Origin: Pomphorhynchus laevis
Lineage: Eukaryota > Acanthocephala > Palaeacanthocephala > Echinorhynchida > Pomphorhynchidae
Length of the DNA: 64,000 nt
Assembly: GCA_012934845.2 (NCBI GenBank)
Contig: WNNJ02003225.1
Coordinates: 62,001 to 126,000 of the forward strand
Direction: 5' to 3'
The position numbers were made by a program, and so were the translations under genes. Positions 44,207 to 57,168 of the stretch are shown here, piece by piece. How positions within the stretch are numbered: position 1 is the first letter of the stretch; each line of letters starts with the position of its first letter. The notes beneath the pieces were generated by a model. That model searched no databases. It saw nothing but the letters and a program-made list of their open reading frames with translations, and was not told the DNA's origin.

Positions 44207-46712
44207 GTAGGCATTAATTCTAGTTTAAATTCTGATCATCAACGAATGTGAACTTCTTCGATATCTCCCAGTGAATTTGAAATATGCTATTTATAAATAG
44301 TAAATGTATACGTAGATTCAACAAGCTGATCTGATTTGTAATCTCTACAATTGAACAGTTTTTATTTAATCTCTGCAATTGAACAGAGGAATGCTTCAAA
44401 TTGCTGATAATCATTCCATTCTCGCTCATAGTTTGGCGTGATCAGGGTATAAGTCTAGAATTGACAGCTTTTACAGTTTATACACGATCAATATTTTGAA
44501 TAAATTGAAACGAAATACGTTGACAAATGGCTTTATTCTAAATTTCTCTAAATATAAAGCACATAGTGATAGTTAACTATAAATATCACATGTAATTCAC
44601 TCTATCAACATATTCAGACAAGTGATCTTTTGGTTTTTCAAGAAAATTATCTAACTTCCAGGGTTGGAACAACGCTGCTATGTTAGGTTGAGGAATAAGG
44701 TCCGAAACCTGATAACATAGCAGTTCTTCCTGATGACTTCTAATCCTTATTTTGAGATATCATCAGTTATTTATTATTCAATCATAACAAATAACTTTTT
44801 TAATTTTAATTTTAAATTGACTTGATATATACATAAATTGTATAAAATCCTATGTAATTATTTATTACTTATCTTTATTTTAAAAGATAATTACTATTTT
44901 TATTTTAAATTTACATCGTTGATTATTTTAACTTGATAAAATTGTATAAAATCTTTTATTACTATTTATTATTTATCTTTATTAATTAAAATTGGATGGT
45001 GCCGAAACCTGATAACATAGCAGTTCCTCCTGATGAACTCTAATACTTATCCTCATACATCGTCTGTTATTTATTAGTAAATTCATAACAATTACTTTTT
45101 AAATTTCAATTTTAAATTTTATAGTTATATAAATATAAATTGTATAAAATCCTTTATAATTATTTATTTTGAATCTTTATTTTTATTTATATATTGTATA
45201 AAATACATAGACTCAGTTATATTATCTGATTTGTTCTACAAGCAGGTTATTATTGACATGTGAACTTTGTTTTCCCGGTAATATAACCTATTGATTTAAC
45301 CTATTGAGCTCTCTCAGAAATACTGAAACTGTGTTCTTGATACGACATTATTTTTCTGCAAATTTTCAAGCAAGTTTAATGGATTTTTTCTTTTTTATAA
45401 AAATCAACAAAATATTATTAAAAAGGTATTAAGCGAAAAATTTTATGGATAATAAGAATAAGCTTTGGATTAGAATAAGGTACACTAAATAATCAAATTT
45501 CATCAAAGGAAATACGTCATTAGCGAGTATTTGACCCCGCTGCTATTTTGGGTCAATAAATAGGGTTCGAAACATGATATAATAGCATTCCCTCATGATG
45601 ACATCCAATCCTTATTCAAATACATCGTATATTATTTAGTTAATTCATAAAAATTGATATTTATTTTAAAATTCATCTTTTTATTTTAACTTTATATAAT
45701 AATAAATTGTATAAAACTTATATAATTACTTATTATTTAATGGTTAACTTGTGATTTTTTGTAATCATTTTTGATTAATATTAATATTATTTCAGTATTT
45801 TAAAAATACTAAAACTATGTATTCTTGATACGACATTATTTTTTTCTTATTTTTAATTTGGAAAATCCTTTTTATAATTTAACAATACACAAAACAACAA
45901 AATATTATTAAAAATTTATTTAAACTATCAAACGAAAATTTTTATGGATAATAAACAATATTCGTTGTATTAGAACAAGGTACACTAGATAATCAAATTT
46001 CAGCAGATAAAATATGTCATTAACATGCATTTGGCCATTTTCATTGCTGGGTTGAGAAATAGGGGCCGAAACTGATAACACAACAGTTCCTCATGATGAC
46101 CTCTAATCTTTATTCTGATACAACGTATGTTATTTAATTGTATAACAATTAAATACATAAATTGTATAAAATATTGTAATTATTTATTACTTATCTATAT
46201 TTTTATTTATATTTCGTATAAAATACGTAGACAGTTATCTTATCTGATTCATCCAAAGATTCACTAAGTTAACAAGATTCGCTCAAGCACTCTTTTGCAT
46301 CACTAAGACTTGAGTCTCTTTGTACGAGTGGATCGCTCCCATCATTTTCTTCTGAGTCTGGAGTTTCTTCATTGACATGAGTATCATTCATCGGAAAAAA
46401 CAGCTTCAGTGTTTCTCGAAATTATTATTGAATATTTTAGTGATGCCGGTTATTTTGACGAATATCGATTAGATATAGTATCCTCAATTCAATTTCTTCT
46501 CCTGATGATAGCATAGTGGGGTTTTGCATGTATTGGTGCCGGTTATTTTGACAAATATCGAGTAGATATTGTATCCTCAATTCAATTTCTCCTGATGATA
46601 GCATAGTGGAGGTTTGCACGCATTAATTTACGCTCTTAAATGGTGCATCATATTTTTTTGCGATCGAAACGCTCAACGAACACTTCGTTCGAATTCACGG
46701 ACGAAGTGTTTA
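44207..46712 (+). repeat. 2.5-kb direct duplication, copy 1
   Basis: 2,506 nt matching 48007-50512 at a constant offset of 3,800 with almost no differences (one seen: a at 44991 against c at 48791). It contains four PLE hairpin units (44670, 45000, 45535, 46030), a 93-bp internal tandem duplication (46444-46625) and a terminal hairpin. Confidence 0.95.
46269..46391 (-). other. Short acidic open frame (copy at 50069-50191)
   Basis: ATG-initiated 40-codon reading MNDTHVNEETPDSEENDGSD PLVQRDSSLSDAKECLSESC. The composition is clearly protein-like (acidic, Ser-rich) within AT-rich repeats. Family unknown; it may be a scrap of a host exon carried by the duplicated block. Confidence 0.3.
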
Positions 46713-48006
46713 TTTAAACTATTTTTTAATTTATTTAAACTATCAAACGAAAATTTTTATGGATAATAAACAATATTCGTTGTATTAGAACAAGGTACAC
46801 TAGATAATCAAATTTCAGCAGATAAAATATGTCATTAACATGCATTTGGCCATTTTCATTGCTGGGTTGAGGAATAGGGGCCGAAACTGATAACACAGCA
46901 GTTCCTCATGATGACCTCTAATCTTTATTCTGATACAACGTATGTTATTTATTAGTCAATTCATAATTAACTCTTAGTTTAAATTTCAATTTTAAATTTT
47001 AACATGATATAAAAATAAATTGAATATAATTTTATAATTATTTATTATTAATCTTTATTTATATATCGTTTTAAATACGTAGACTCAGTTATCTAATCTG
47101 ATTTATGTGTAAAAATTTCAAACATCACTGCAGTTTAAAAGATGAAATATAAATCTACAATGTCATGCAATCTTATACTGCAAGGACTTACAATTCATTG
47201 ATCTCTAACTAAAAAGAAATGACATCGACATCATATTTTGTCTTTATATATTTTCATATAAGGACCTTAATGTTTCACTGTCTGTCAATGCAAACCTACA
47301 AAACGTCAAAAATATATTTAGCATATCTTTGACCGATATTTTTGTTGTTTAATTCATTGAATATTTGCACCTTAATGTACCGACATTGATGATGTCTTCC
47401 GGATTATAACCTCCTTACTGTTCCCTGTGTTAATTGTATAAATCATAAATGTAAGCTAAATTTCCACTTAATCCTGAAATACTTTAGCGAAAGGACGTCA
47501 ACATAAAACGCGTATAATTAGATAATTTTCATAACTGAGTAACAACAATAAGCCAAACTTAGAAATAGTTGACGCATAAGCGAATGTGTCGCAATCAATT
47601 GACAAATATCAAACGCATGTTTTATATTTCTATATAAAATAATATATTAATTTATATTAATATAAATTTATAATTTATATTAATATTAATTTATAAATAA
47701 TATATATAAATATTAATTTATATAATTTATATTAATTTTTATAATCAATATTAATTTATAATCACAAAAATATAAATCAATTATTAATCTTTTAATTATT
47801 ATTAAACATTTTAATTAAAATAACATATAATTAAATCTAACATTATGAGATTTTTAAATAATAAAATAATAATATTATTTTTATAATAATAAAAATAGTT
47901 AATTCAACAGTTTTTAATAATATTGCAGATACAAACTAAACATAATAAACGAATCGAAAAATATTTGACATCACACTTCTCACTTCAATCTAACGATTCT
48001 TCGAAG
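46713..48006. other. Spacer between the duplicated blocks
   Basis: The first part (46725-46945) is another copy of the PLE piece at 45925-46130; a PLE unit follows to 47110. The rest is unique AT-rich sequence with strong ATTAATATAAATT runs at 47640-47780. Confidence 0.7.
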
Positions 48007-50512
48007 GTAGGCATTAATTCTAGTTTAAATTCTGATCATCAACGAATGTGAACTTCTTCGATATCTCCCAGTGAATTTGAAATATGCTATTTATAAATAG
48101 TAAATGTATACGTAGATTCAACAAGCTGATCTGATTTGTAATCTCTACAATTGAACAGTTTTTATTTAATCTCTGCAATTGAACAGAGGAATGCTTCAAA
48201 TTGCTGATAATCATTCCATTCTCGCTCATAGTTTGGCGTGATCAGGGTATAAGTCTAGAATTGACAGCTTTTACAGTTTATACACGATCAATATTTTGAA
48301 TAAATTGAAACGAAATACGTTGACAAATGGCTTTATTCTAAATTTCTCTAAATATAAAGCACATAGTGATAGTTAACTATAAATATCACATGTAATTCAC
48401 TCTATCAACATATTCAGACAAGTGATCTTTTGGTTTTTCAAGAAAATTATCTAACTTCCAGGGTTGGAACAACGCTGCTATGTTAGGTTGAGGAATAAGG
48501 TCCGAAACCTGATAACATAGCAGTTCTTCCTGATGACTTCTAATCCTTATTTTGAGATATCATCAGTTATTTATTATTCAATCATAACAAATAACTTTTT
48601 TAATTTTAATTTTAAATTGACTTGATATATACATAAATTGTATAAAATCCTATGTAATTATTTATTACTTATCTTTATTTTAAAAGATAATTACTATTTT
48701 TATTTTAAATTTACATCGTTGATTATTTTAACTTGATAAAATTGTATAAAATCTTTTATTACTATTTATTATTTATCTTTATTAATTAAACTTGGATGGT
48801 GCCGAAACCTGATAACATAGCAGTTCCTCCTGATGAACTCTAATACTTATCCTCATACATCGTCTGTTATTTATTAGTAAATTCATAACAATTACTTTTT
48901 AAATTTCAATTTTAAATTTTATAGTTATATAAATATAAATTGTATAAAATCCTTTATAATTATTTATTTTGAATCTTTATTTTTATTTATATATTGTATA
49001 AAATACATAGACTCAGTTATATTATCTGATTTGTTCTACAAGCAGGTTATTATTGACATGTGAACTTTGTTTTCCCGGTAATATAACCTATTGATTTAAC
49101 CTATTGAGCTCTCTCAGAAATACTGAAACTGTGTTCTTGATACGACATTATTTTTCTGCAAATTTTCAAGCAAGTTTAATGGATTTTTTCTTTTTTATAA
49201 AAATCAACAAAATATTATTAAAAAGGTATTAAGCGAAAAATTTTATGGATAATAAGAATAAGCTTTGGATTAGAATAAGGTACACTAAATAATCAAATTT
49301 CATCAAAGGAAATACGTCATTAGCGAGTATTTGACCCCGCTGCTATTTTGGGTCAATAAATAGGGTTCGAAACATGATATAATAGCATTCCCTCATGATG
49401 ACATCCAATCCTTATTCAAATACATCGTATATTATTTAGTTAATTCATAAAAATTGATATTTATTTTAAAATTCATCTTTTTATTTTAACTTTATATAAT
49501 AATAAATTGTATAAAACTTATATAATTACTTATTATTTAATGGTTAACTTGTGATTTTTTGTAATCATTTTTGATTAATATTAATATTATTTCAGTATTT
49601 TAAAAATACTAAAACTATGTATTCTTGATACGACATTATTTTTTTCTTATTTTTAATTTGGAAAATCCTTTTTATAATTTAACAATACACAAAACAACAA
49701 AATATTATTAAAAATTTATTTAAACTATCAAACGAAAATTTTTATGGATAATAAACAATATTCGTTGTATTAGAACAAGGTACACTAGATAATCAAATTT
49801 CAGCAGATAAAATATGTCATTAACATGCATTTGGCCATTTTCATTGCTGGGTTGAGAAATAGGGGCCGAAACTGATAACACAACAGTTCCTCATGATGAC
49901 CTCTAATCTTTATTCTGATACAACGTATGTTATTTAATTGTATAACAATTAAATACATAAATTGTATAAAATATTGTAATTATTTATTACTTATCTATAT
50001 TTTTATTTATATTTCGTATAAAATACGTAGACAGTTATCTTATCTGATTCATCCAAAGATTCACTAAGTTAACAAGATTCGCTCAAGCACTCTTTTGCAT
50101 CACTAAGACTTGAGTCTCTTTGTACGAGTGGATCGCTCCCATCATTTTCTTCTGAGTCTGGAGTTTCTTCATTGACATGAGTATCATTCATCGGAAAAAA
50201 CAGCTTCAGTGTTTCTCGAAATTATTATTGAATATTTTAGTGATGCCGGTTATTTTGACGAATATCGATTAGATATAGTATCCTCAATTCAATTTCTTCT
50301 CCTGATGATAGCATAGTGGGGTTTTGCATGTATTGGTGCCGGTTATTTTGACAAATATCGAGTAGATATTGTATCCTCAATTCAATTTCTCCTGATGATA
50401 GCATAGTGGAGGTTTGCACGCATTAATTTACGCTCTTAAATGGTGCATCATATTTTTTTGCGATCGAAACGCTCAACGAACACTTCGTTCGAATTCACGG
50501 ACGAAGTGTTTA
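48007..50512 (+). repeat. 2.5-kb direct duplication, copy 2
   Basis: Same content as 44207-46712, ending at the same base after the hairpin aacacttcgt...acgaagtgtt. Different flanks on both sides show that only this block was copied. Confidence 0.95.
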
Positions 50513-50719
50513 CGAGTTCACTTATTTTTTGCATCTAATTTTCCGTACTTTTTAATATTTAATTAATAACATAATTATATATTAATGATATTTATTTTGT
50601 AAATAATATTAATTTAATATTAATATTTAAATTAATATATACAAATATTTAATATTTATTTAATATTAAATAATTTTTTAATATTAAATTAAATCCTATT
50701 ACACTCGTCATGCTAAGGT

Positions 50720-51660
50720 TAATAACCTAATCAAGATGGCACTTACAGCCGCCGACGTACCCTGTCGACGATCCAAATGGTCTCAGCTGAATTGACGGCA
50801 AACGACCCGATGGTGGATCTCTAATACCATGGGAGAACGAAAAGCTTTTGATATGGCACGCTGGCAAAGAGTCACATTACACGTGTCATCGATGGCACAG
50901 GATGTGTCTCAACGAATGCAGAGGAATTGAAAACGCACATGGACGATTGTATTGATCATACTCAATACTAATTTGCGCAGTTAGCTATCGAGACACTTGG
51001 ACCATTTGGTCCTTCGGCCACTAAGTTCTTTCAGGATTTGGGAAAGAGGCTAGGTTGGGTCACTGCAGGCCAGCGCGCAGGTTTATTCCTCATACAGCGT
51101 CCAAGCGCTGCTGTTCAAGAGGGCAATGCGGCGTGTATGCTGGAGGTGATCATTGCCGCGTCCGCTGCCCAGACAGAAGGTGAAGTTCACGATTCAGGCG
51201 AACAAAGAATGTTGTCAGATGATGACCATAGCAGTTTAGATGAAGACGTCATGGATGGAGAGGAATATCTTTACTTGATGAAATTGACTGAGAATGGTAT
51301 CGATGCGTTCTCAGGAGAAACGGCAGCTGGATGGGCAGAGGAAAAAGATGAACACGAGAATGTTATCACAGACGGAACAAGTGAAATTGTCTCAGTTATA
51401 AGTGGCATACAAGAACAATCATCAGAGGCAATACAGAATAACACAGACGAGAATGTGGATGTGGATGTGGATGAAAAAGAAAAGCAAATGAAGAAGAATC
51501 CGATAATGAAACTTCGGTAGAAGACGACGAGATCAATGAGGATACAACAACTGATGACAGTGCATAGGACGATAAAACCGATACAGGCGACTTGGTTGAA
51601 AAGGACGATTAATTTGAAAACATTGTATTTTAACTTACACTATTTTTTCTAGATTACACA
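50720..51660 (+). mobile_element. LINE C-terminal domain fragment
   Basis: The reading has GKRPDGGSLIPWENEKLLIW, then AIETLGPFGPSATKFFQDLG, KRLGWVTAGQRAGLFLIQRP and SAAVQEGNAACMLE. These match the C-terminal domain of a LINE group (RPDG.TLIPW, ETLGPWG, FL.QRLS.A.QRGNA). After it the frame at 51038-51520 continues as a very acidic tail (DDDHSSLDEDVMDGEEYLYL) of unknown nature. Confidence 0.7.
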
Positions 51661-52250
51661 GTACTTAGTAAAAAATATTAAATAATATTTATTATATAAA
51701 TATATATTTTATAATATATTTTAATAATTATTAAAATATGATAATTATTTTAATAAAATGTGGATAATTATGTGGATAAATTATCCACAACTATGCACAA
51801 TGCATCGCTGAGAAATTATTTACGTCATTAGACAATATTTTGAAGAATCACTTTTTATGCGCAGGTGAAAATGAGATGTTGAATGAAAGATAAGGCCCGA
51901 AATAAAAAATAAATAACAAGAACATCAAAAATATGCGACATACCCATGCAACACAAATTCAAGAACACAACATACGTTGCATAGTTTCCTGAACCGTATA
52001 ACCACTTTCCATAATAATAAAATAAATTCTTAATTCATTTCCTTTGCTTAACAACTCAATATATTCACATTTCGTGTTTATCTCTAATCTAATCTAGATT
52101 TTTTTCTTTCTGTAAATGTGTTAAGATACTTGCCCTGTACTTTTTAAAAAAGGTGATTTGATTTAATAATTATTAATAATAACTAATTTTAAAAATTCAT
52201 AATTATAAAAAATATTATTTTATTAACAAATAAAATATTTTACTCGTATG
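51660..52250. other. AT-rich spacer
   Basis: No coding signal; AT-rich with TTATTATAT runs. Confidence 0.5.
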
Positions 52251-52252
52251 AT

Positions 52253-52950
52253 TGAAATATTTACACTATACAATTAAAAATTAATCATAATTCGTTAATA
52301 AGTAAAGGCGAATGAATGTGTTGTAAGAGATGACCTCGCACTTCGGTTCATTCAGTGAGATACCTATATCAGAACCCATACTCTTTATTGTTTCCAAGTA
52401 GTGCATCAAGTCCTCCAGGTTTCCCCTAATTAAACCATCGTACATGCACCACGCATTTAGGCGACACCGAAGTGTGGGTACTATAGGATTAATTACTATG
52501 CAGAATAGCATAGGGCCCAGAGGTCTCTTTGTTGGACGCCTTCGCTAAATGATATTTTATATTTTGTTTGTATTTTTGAAATATTTACACTATACAATTA
52601 AAAATTAATCATAATTCGTTAATAAGTAAAGGCGAATGAATGTGTTGTAAGAGATGACCTCGCACTTCGGTTCATTCAGTGAGATACCTATATCAGAACC
52701 CATACTCTTTATCGTTTCCAAGTAGTGCATCAAGTCCTCCAGGTTTCCCCTAATTAAACCATCGTACAGGCACCACGCATTTAGGCGACACCGAAGTGTG
52801 GATACTGTAGGATTAATTACTATGCAGAATAGCATAGGGCCCAGAGGTCTCTTTGTTGGACGCCTTCGAAAGACTAGATTTTATATTCACTTGTATAATT
52901 GAAATATGTACACTATACAATTAAAAAGTAATAATTCGTTTAATTAGGCG
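52253..52950 (-). mobile_element. Tandemly repeated LINE RT palm fragment
   Basis: A 324-bp unit occurs twice (52253-52576, 52577-about 52900) with a third partial start. Each reads PLGPMLFCIVINPIV, LNAWCMYDGLIRGN, LETIKSMGSDIGISLNEPKC. It corresponds to RT motifs B to D of LINEs with a WYLDDGTLGG-type catalytic block, here changed (CMYDG, CLYDG). The C-terminal fragments at 50.7 and 57.2 kb probably come from the same group. Confidence 0.7.
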
Positions 52951-53289
52951 AATGAATTAAATAATCTTAAAAAACGATTGTGATTTTAATTGTATAATTA
53001 CGTTGTTTGCATCATCATGTTTGATGTTATAAAAGAAAAGACACTTACAGGAACGCTCAAGCTGTAAATTTTAGATGTTTTAAAAGAAAAGACACAAGAA
53101 CGCTCAAGCTGTAAATTTTGGAAAACTCTGTAGCTTTAATTGAGACAAAGCATATTTCTTGATAAATACATATGCATTTGTATATTTTAAAAATTTAAAT
53201 TTTTAAAAATTTAAATTTTTAACTCTATATTTGAATTATAAATTGCCTAAATAAAATAAAATTTAATAAAATACACTATAGATGCAAAG

Positions 53290-55240
53290 TAGTCATTTTA
53301 TTATTATTATTAGTATTACAAGTTATAGCCAAATGGCTGTTTCAACTGATCACATAGGAAATAAAAAAGAAAAGAAAAGAAGAAAAAAAGTTAATAGCGG
53401 TTACATAATATTGTATACATTCGGAATGCCATGATCGTTAATCCACTGACGAAGTTGAACTTTAAATTGAGATAAGTCCTTGGTACATGCTATTTCTCCT
53501 GGCAACGTGTTCCAGGCGTTTAATGCTCGATGTGAGAGCCTAGCCAAACTCACTACTTTACCATGGGGAAACTTAAATAGTTTCAACGGGTGGCCACGAT
53601 GCGTCTGAGAACAAACTTTAACATAGCACGAGGGAAAACCATCTATCCCATTTACCATTCGCCATAATGCAACAAGGTCTAGGTAATATAGCCTCTGACC
53701 CAAAGATGGTATCTTTAGAAATTCAAGCCGTTCACGATATGAATATGATCCATCCATACACATTCGAGAACCTCTACGAAGGATTGACTCTAGTCTATTG
53801 AACTCTTTCTTAGTGTATGGAAAAACTGCTTGCACGCAGTACTCTATATGCGGGCGAACAAGAGCGCAGTAAAGCCGTTTGAAGACGTATGGATTAATAC
53901 GATTAAATGCATTTTTGACGCAGTACATAGCTCGCAAAGCCTTGCTATGGGCAAACTCTGTATTTGATCGGGATTTCAATGTCCTATGCACCATGACACC
54001 CAGATCCCTATACTCCATGACGACATTAAGAATTGAAGTTCCGAGGCGAAAACGACGGTCATCGCAACGCCTTCCTAATTTCATGTGGCCGCATTTGTCA
54101 ACATTGATCTTCATACCAGTAGCCTCACTCCATTGATATATTTCATTAAGGTCTTCCTGCAGGGAAATGCCAAGCGGATCAATATCATCTACAGACCATA
54201 TTTTGAGGTCGTCAGCAAAAGCAAGACAGGGACTCTGAATCCGCAGCAACAAATCGTTAAGGAACACAATAAACAGCAGAGGTCCTAGTACGGTACCTTG
54301 CGGAACACCACAGTAAACGCGTCTGGAAGTGGAAAGATGGGTGCCAACTCTCACCCTAAAGAAACGATGACGTAGGAAATCTTGAATCCAATTACACAAC
54401 ATTACAGGAATGCCGTAGTTAAATAGTAATGCTACCAAGCTCTCATGCGGCACCCGATCGAATGCTCTTGAAAAGTCAATGAATACCACATTAATTGATT
54501 GGCCGCGACTGACCGCCTCAACCTACATTTCGCGTGAAGTCAATAAGTTTGTTAAGCAGGAACGACCAGGGAGGAAACCGTGCTGAGAAGACGACATTAT
54601 TCTGAGTTCCCTCAAGTGATGCCTGATCCGGGTGGCGATCAACTTTTCAAGCACTTTGCATAGAGAACTAGTCAGGCTGATTGGTCTATAGTCAGTACAA
54701 GCCGTTGCAATGGTTTTCTTTGGGATCGGAACTACGATGGCAGTTTTCCAGACTTCAGGAACACATCCACTGGTCAAACTGTTCTCAAAAATAGCAAGAA
54801 GGGAAGGAGCCAAATATCTAGATAAATTCTTCAAGAGAAACGGAGAAATGTCATCAGGGCCAGTAGAGCTAAATGGGTCAAGCTGATCAAGCTGACTTAC
54901 AATCTCACTAATCGTTACTGGAAGAAAACGCGAAGATTGCTTTAATGCTACACCATGCGAAGTGATAGAAGCTCTTTGTGAATTATTTGTCGGTATCGAA
55001 AAAGACGTAGCAAGGCATTCCACAATACCACTCTGAGAAGTTATCATACATCCCTCCGCATTAAGGACATACTTGATTTCTGTATTAAGGGTTCTGTTGC
55101 GACGAACATAGGCCCAGAATAGTTTTGGATTCCGTCTTACATTATTAGCGATATACGATTCGAATGCACATCGTTTTGTTGCTTTCACTCTAGTACAAAG
55201 ATTTCGAACATATTTATATTCGCAATCGCAAATATAATAA
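53290..55240 (-). mobile_element. CR1-like LINE, 5'-truncated, fairly young
   Basis: Two open frames in the same register (55188-54523 and 54489-53401) are separated by one in-frame stop near 54520. They carry [125 protein letters not shown] and a full C-terminus. The 5' end breaks off near 55235. It is the best preserved mobile element here. Confidence 0.9.
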
Positions 55241-55980
55241 TATTATTATCGATATTATAATAAAAACCTTTAATACAACTATTTAATTAACACGAACAGC
55301 AAAGTATAAACCTGCATGCTTTTTTACAACATTCGTCGAAAAACTTAACCTGGAATGCGCATACCACAGATGCCTAGTCTACAATAAGGCGTTTCAATTT
55401 TAGTCTACTCATCACTACAGGGTGGTATCATCATATATTTCTTTTTCTATCGTCATATATTTATTTTTTAAAGAAATATACGTTATTTTATTAAAAAACA
55501 ACGTGCTTTTATGTTCACGATCCGGATTAAAATAAATATTGAATACGTTAGAGATGAATCAGAATAAAATATTTTTAACTATTTAAAAGTTTTGTACATT
55601 TGATAAGGTTCATTAAATTCAATCCCATAATTCAAAATAGATTATTCATCTTTCGACTGCACTTCTTTAACAAATCATTCCGTATCCACTGTCAAGTTGC
55701 TACCTGGGTTCAAATAAGAATCTAGGTATATAATAATTAATATTGGTTTCTAACAAGAACCTAGTATAATAATTAATTCTTTATAATTATGTATTATCTA
55801 TAATTATTTAACTTTATTTTTAGTTTATAGTATAAAATGCGTAGAGTCTGATCTGATTTATTCCGTCATAAAAATTTAATTTTGAGAGAAACAAACTGAG
55901 GATTAAACTATAGGAATAAATATAGGAATTAATATTACAGGAGTAATAAATTTTAAAAGTAGAAATTGAGGTCACTGCTT
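55240..55980. other. AT-rich spacer with a PLE unit scrap
   Basis: Mostly featureless; 55780-55870 (atgtattatctataattatt...gcgtagagtctgatctgatt) is the right part of a PLE unit. Confidence 0.5.
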
Positions 55981-57100
55981 TATTAACCTGACAAACCGGA
56001 ACGTCAAAGATGCAGATCCCGTCCGCTAGTCACCGAGACGTTCCCTGGAGATGTCCGGTATATATTCAGCATGTTGCGTCGTCTTGTCGGTGCTTACAAT
56101 TATGGTAGGGAAGTCACAACTCGTCGGTGATTCACTGCGCTCACAGGAATGTCGTCCACAAATGGCAGCTATACTGAATACATCGCCAACGTCGTTATTC
56201 TGTCTCTGCCAAGTTGCAACAATACTCAATTCACCCGCCGTCCAAATGTCAAATGTCAAACGATTCTCGTTGTCAAAGTTGGAAAGTCATTGCCGATTGA
56301 TACTCTCAATCAGCTTCGAGAAAAATGGAATTATCATTTGCTCATAGTACGGAATTTGAACCATGGTTGGACTACGGAAGCAGTTATAAAGCCTGATATT
56401 TTCAGGATCGCCAAGTAGCAACTGCAACAGTGACGTGTCAACTGATTCGTTTAGGCTCGGGAAAGCAGTCCAATTCCTGCATATCACGATGCTCATACAA
56501 CGTTTCTTCGCGTAGTAAAACAGCGGCGAGCTCAATGTGGGCAATGTCGGGCTTTACAATTGTTAGGTGAGAATTGAGCAAATCAAACGCCTTATTAGCT
56601 TGGGTGTGGGTCGAAATAAACTGGTACTCGAATTCCGAAACTTGTTTGAAACTGTTTATTCCAGTGCTGGACGAGTCCACTATGAAGTCTGTCATCTCAT
56701 CAAATATTTAATCTATCGAAATGCGTTTTACTCTCATTGTCTGGGAAATCTTAGCGTAAGCACCTAGTCGACCGTATATAATATTTGAAGACGGCTCAAC
56801 AGCCGTGTAATGTTGAGACACAAACATGTTGACTAATTTCGGTGGGTTTTGAAATAAAACAATATCTGGATTGTACGTGCTTAATGCATAAATGGCATCC
56901 TCTGCGGATCCTGTTGATTGAAAATTATAGCTCATAATCAGGGACTCGTGCTTTCTGGATATATTTGTGGCAATTTTTGAAAACACGAATGGACCATTTG
57001 GTAATCTCTTTAGCTTGTGATGAAAGGAACACGTCGAGGAGACCTGCGTATTTCCGTCCTCTTCACGCTCAGACTCGGCAGTCATACCGCCACAAGCACT
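55980..57100 (-). pseudogene. Unrecognised degenerate coding block
   Basis: A GC-richer stretch whose minus strand holds protein-like peptides, among them IMSYNFQSTGSAEDAIYALS, YNPDIVLFQNPPKL, EFEYQFISTHTQANKAFDLL and IVKPDIAHIELAAVLLREET. The reading is broken several times. It follows the LINE C-terminal domain at 57.2-57.8 kb without a clear boundary. I cannot name the family. Confidence 0.4.
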
Positions 57101-57168
57101 GACAGCGGATCCCGGTTGGAAATCACACTGGTGTCAGCGTTCGTCAACGAGCCGGTAGTGTGTTGAGG

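Noticed and set aside
46437-46619. 60-codon minus-strand frame MLSSGE...QNNRH repeated twice
   Set aside because: The internal repeat is a 93-bp DNA tandem duplication; no family match, and the same frame appears at 50.3 kb only through the block duplication.
53879-54288. Plus-strand open frames opposite the CR1-like LINE
   Set aside because: Mirror frames of the real RT on the other strand.
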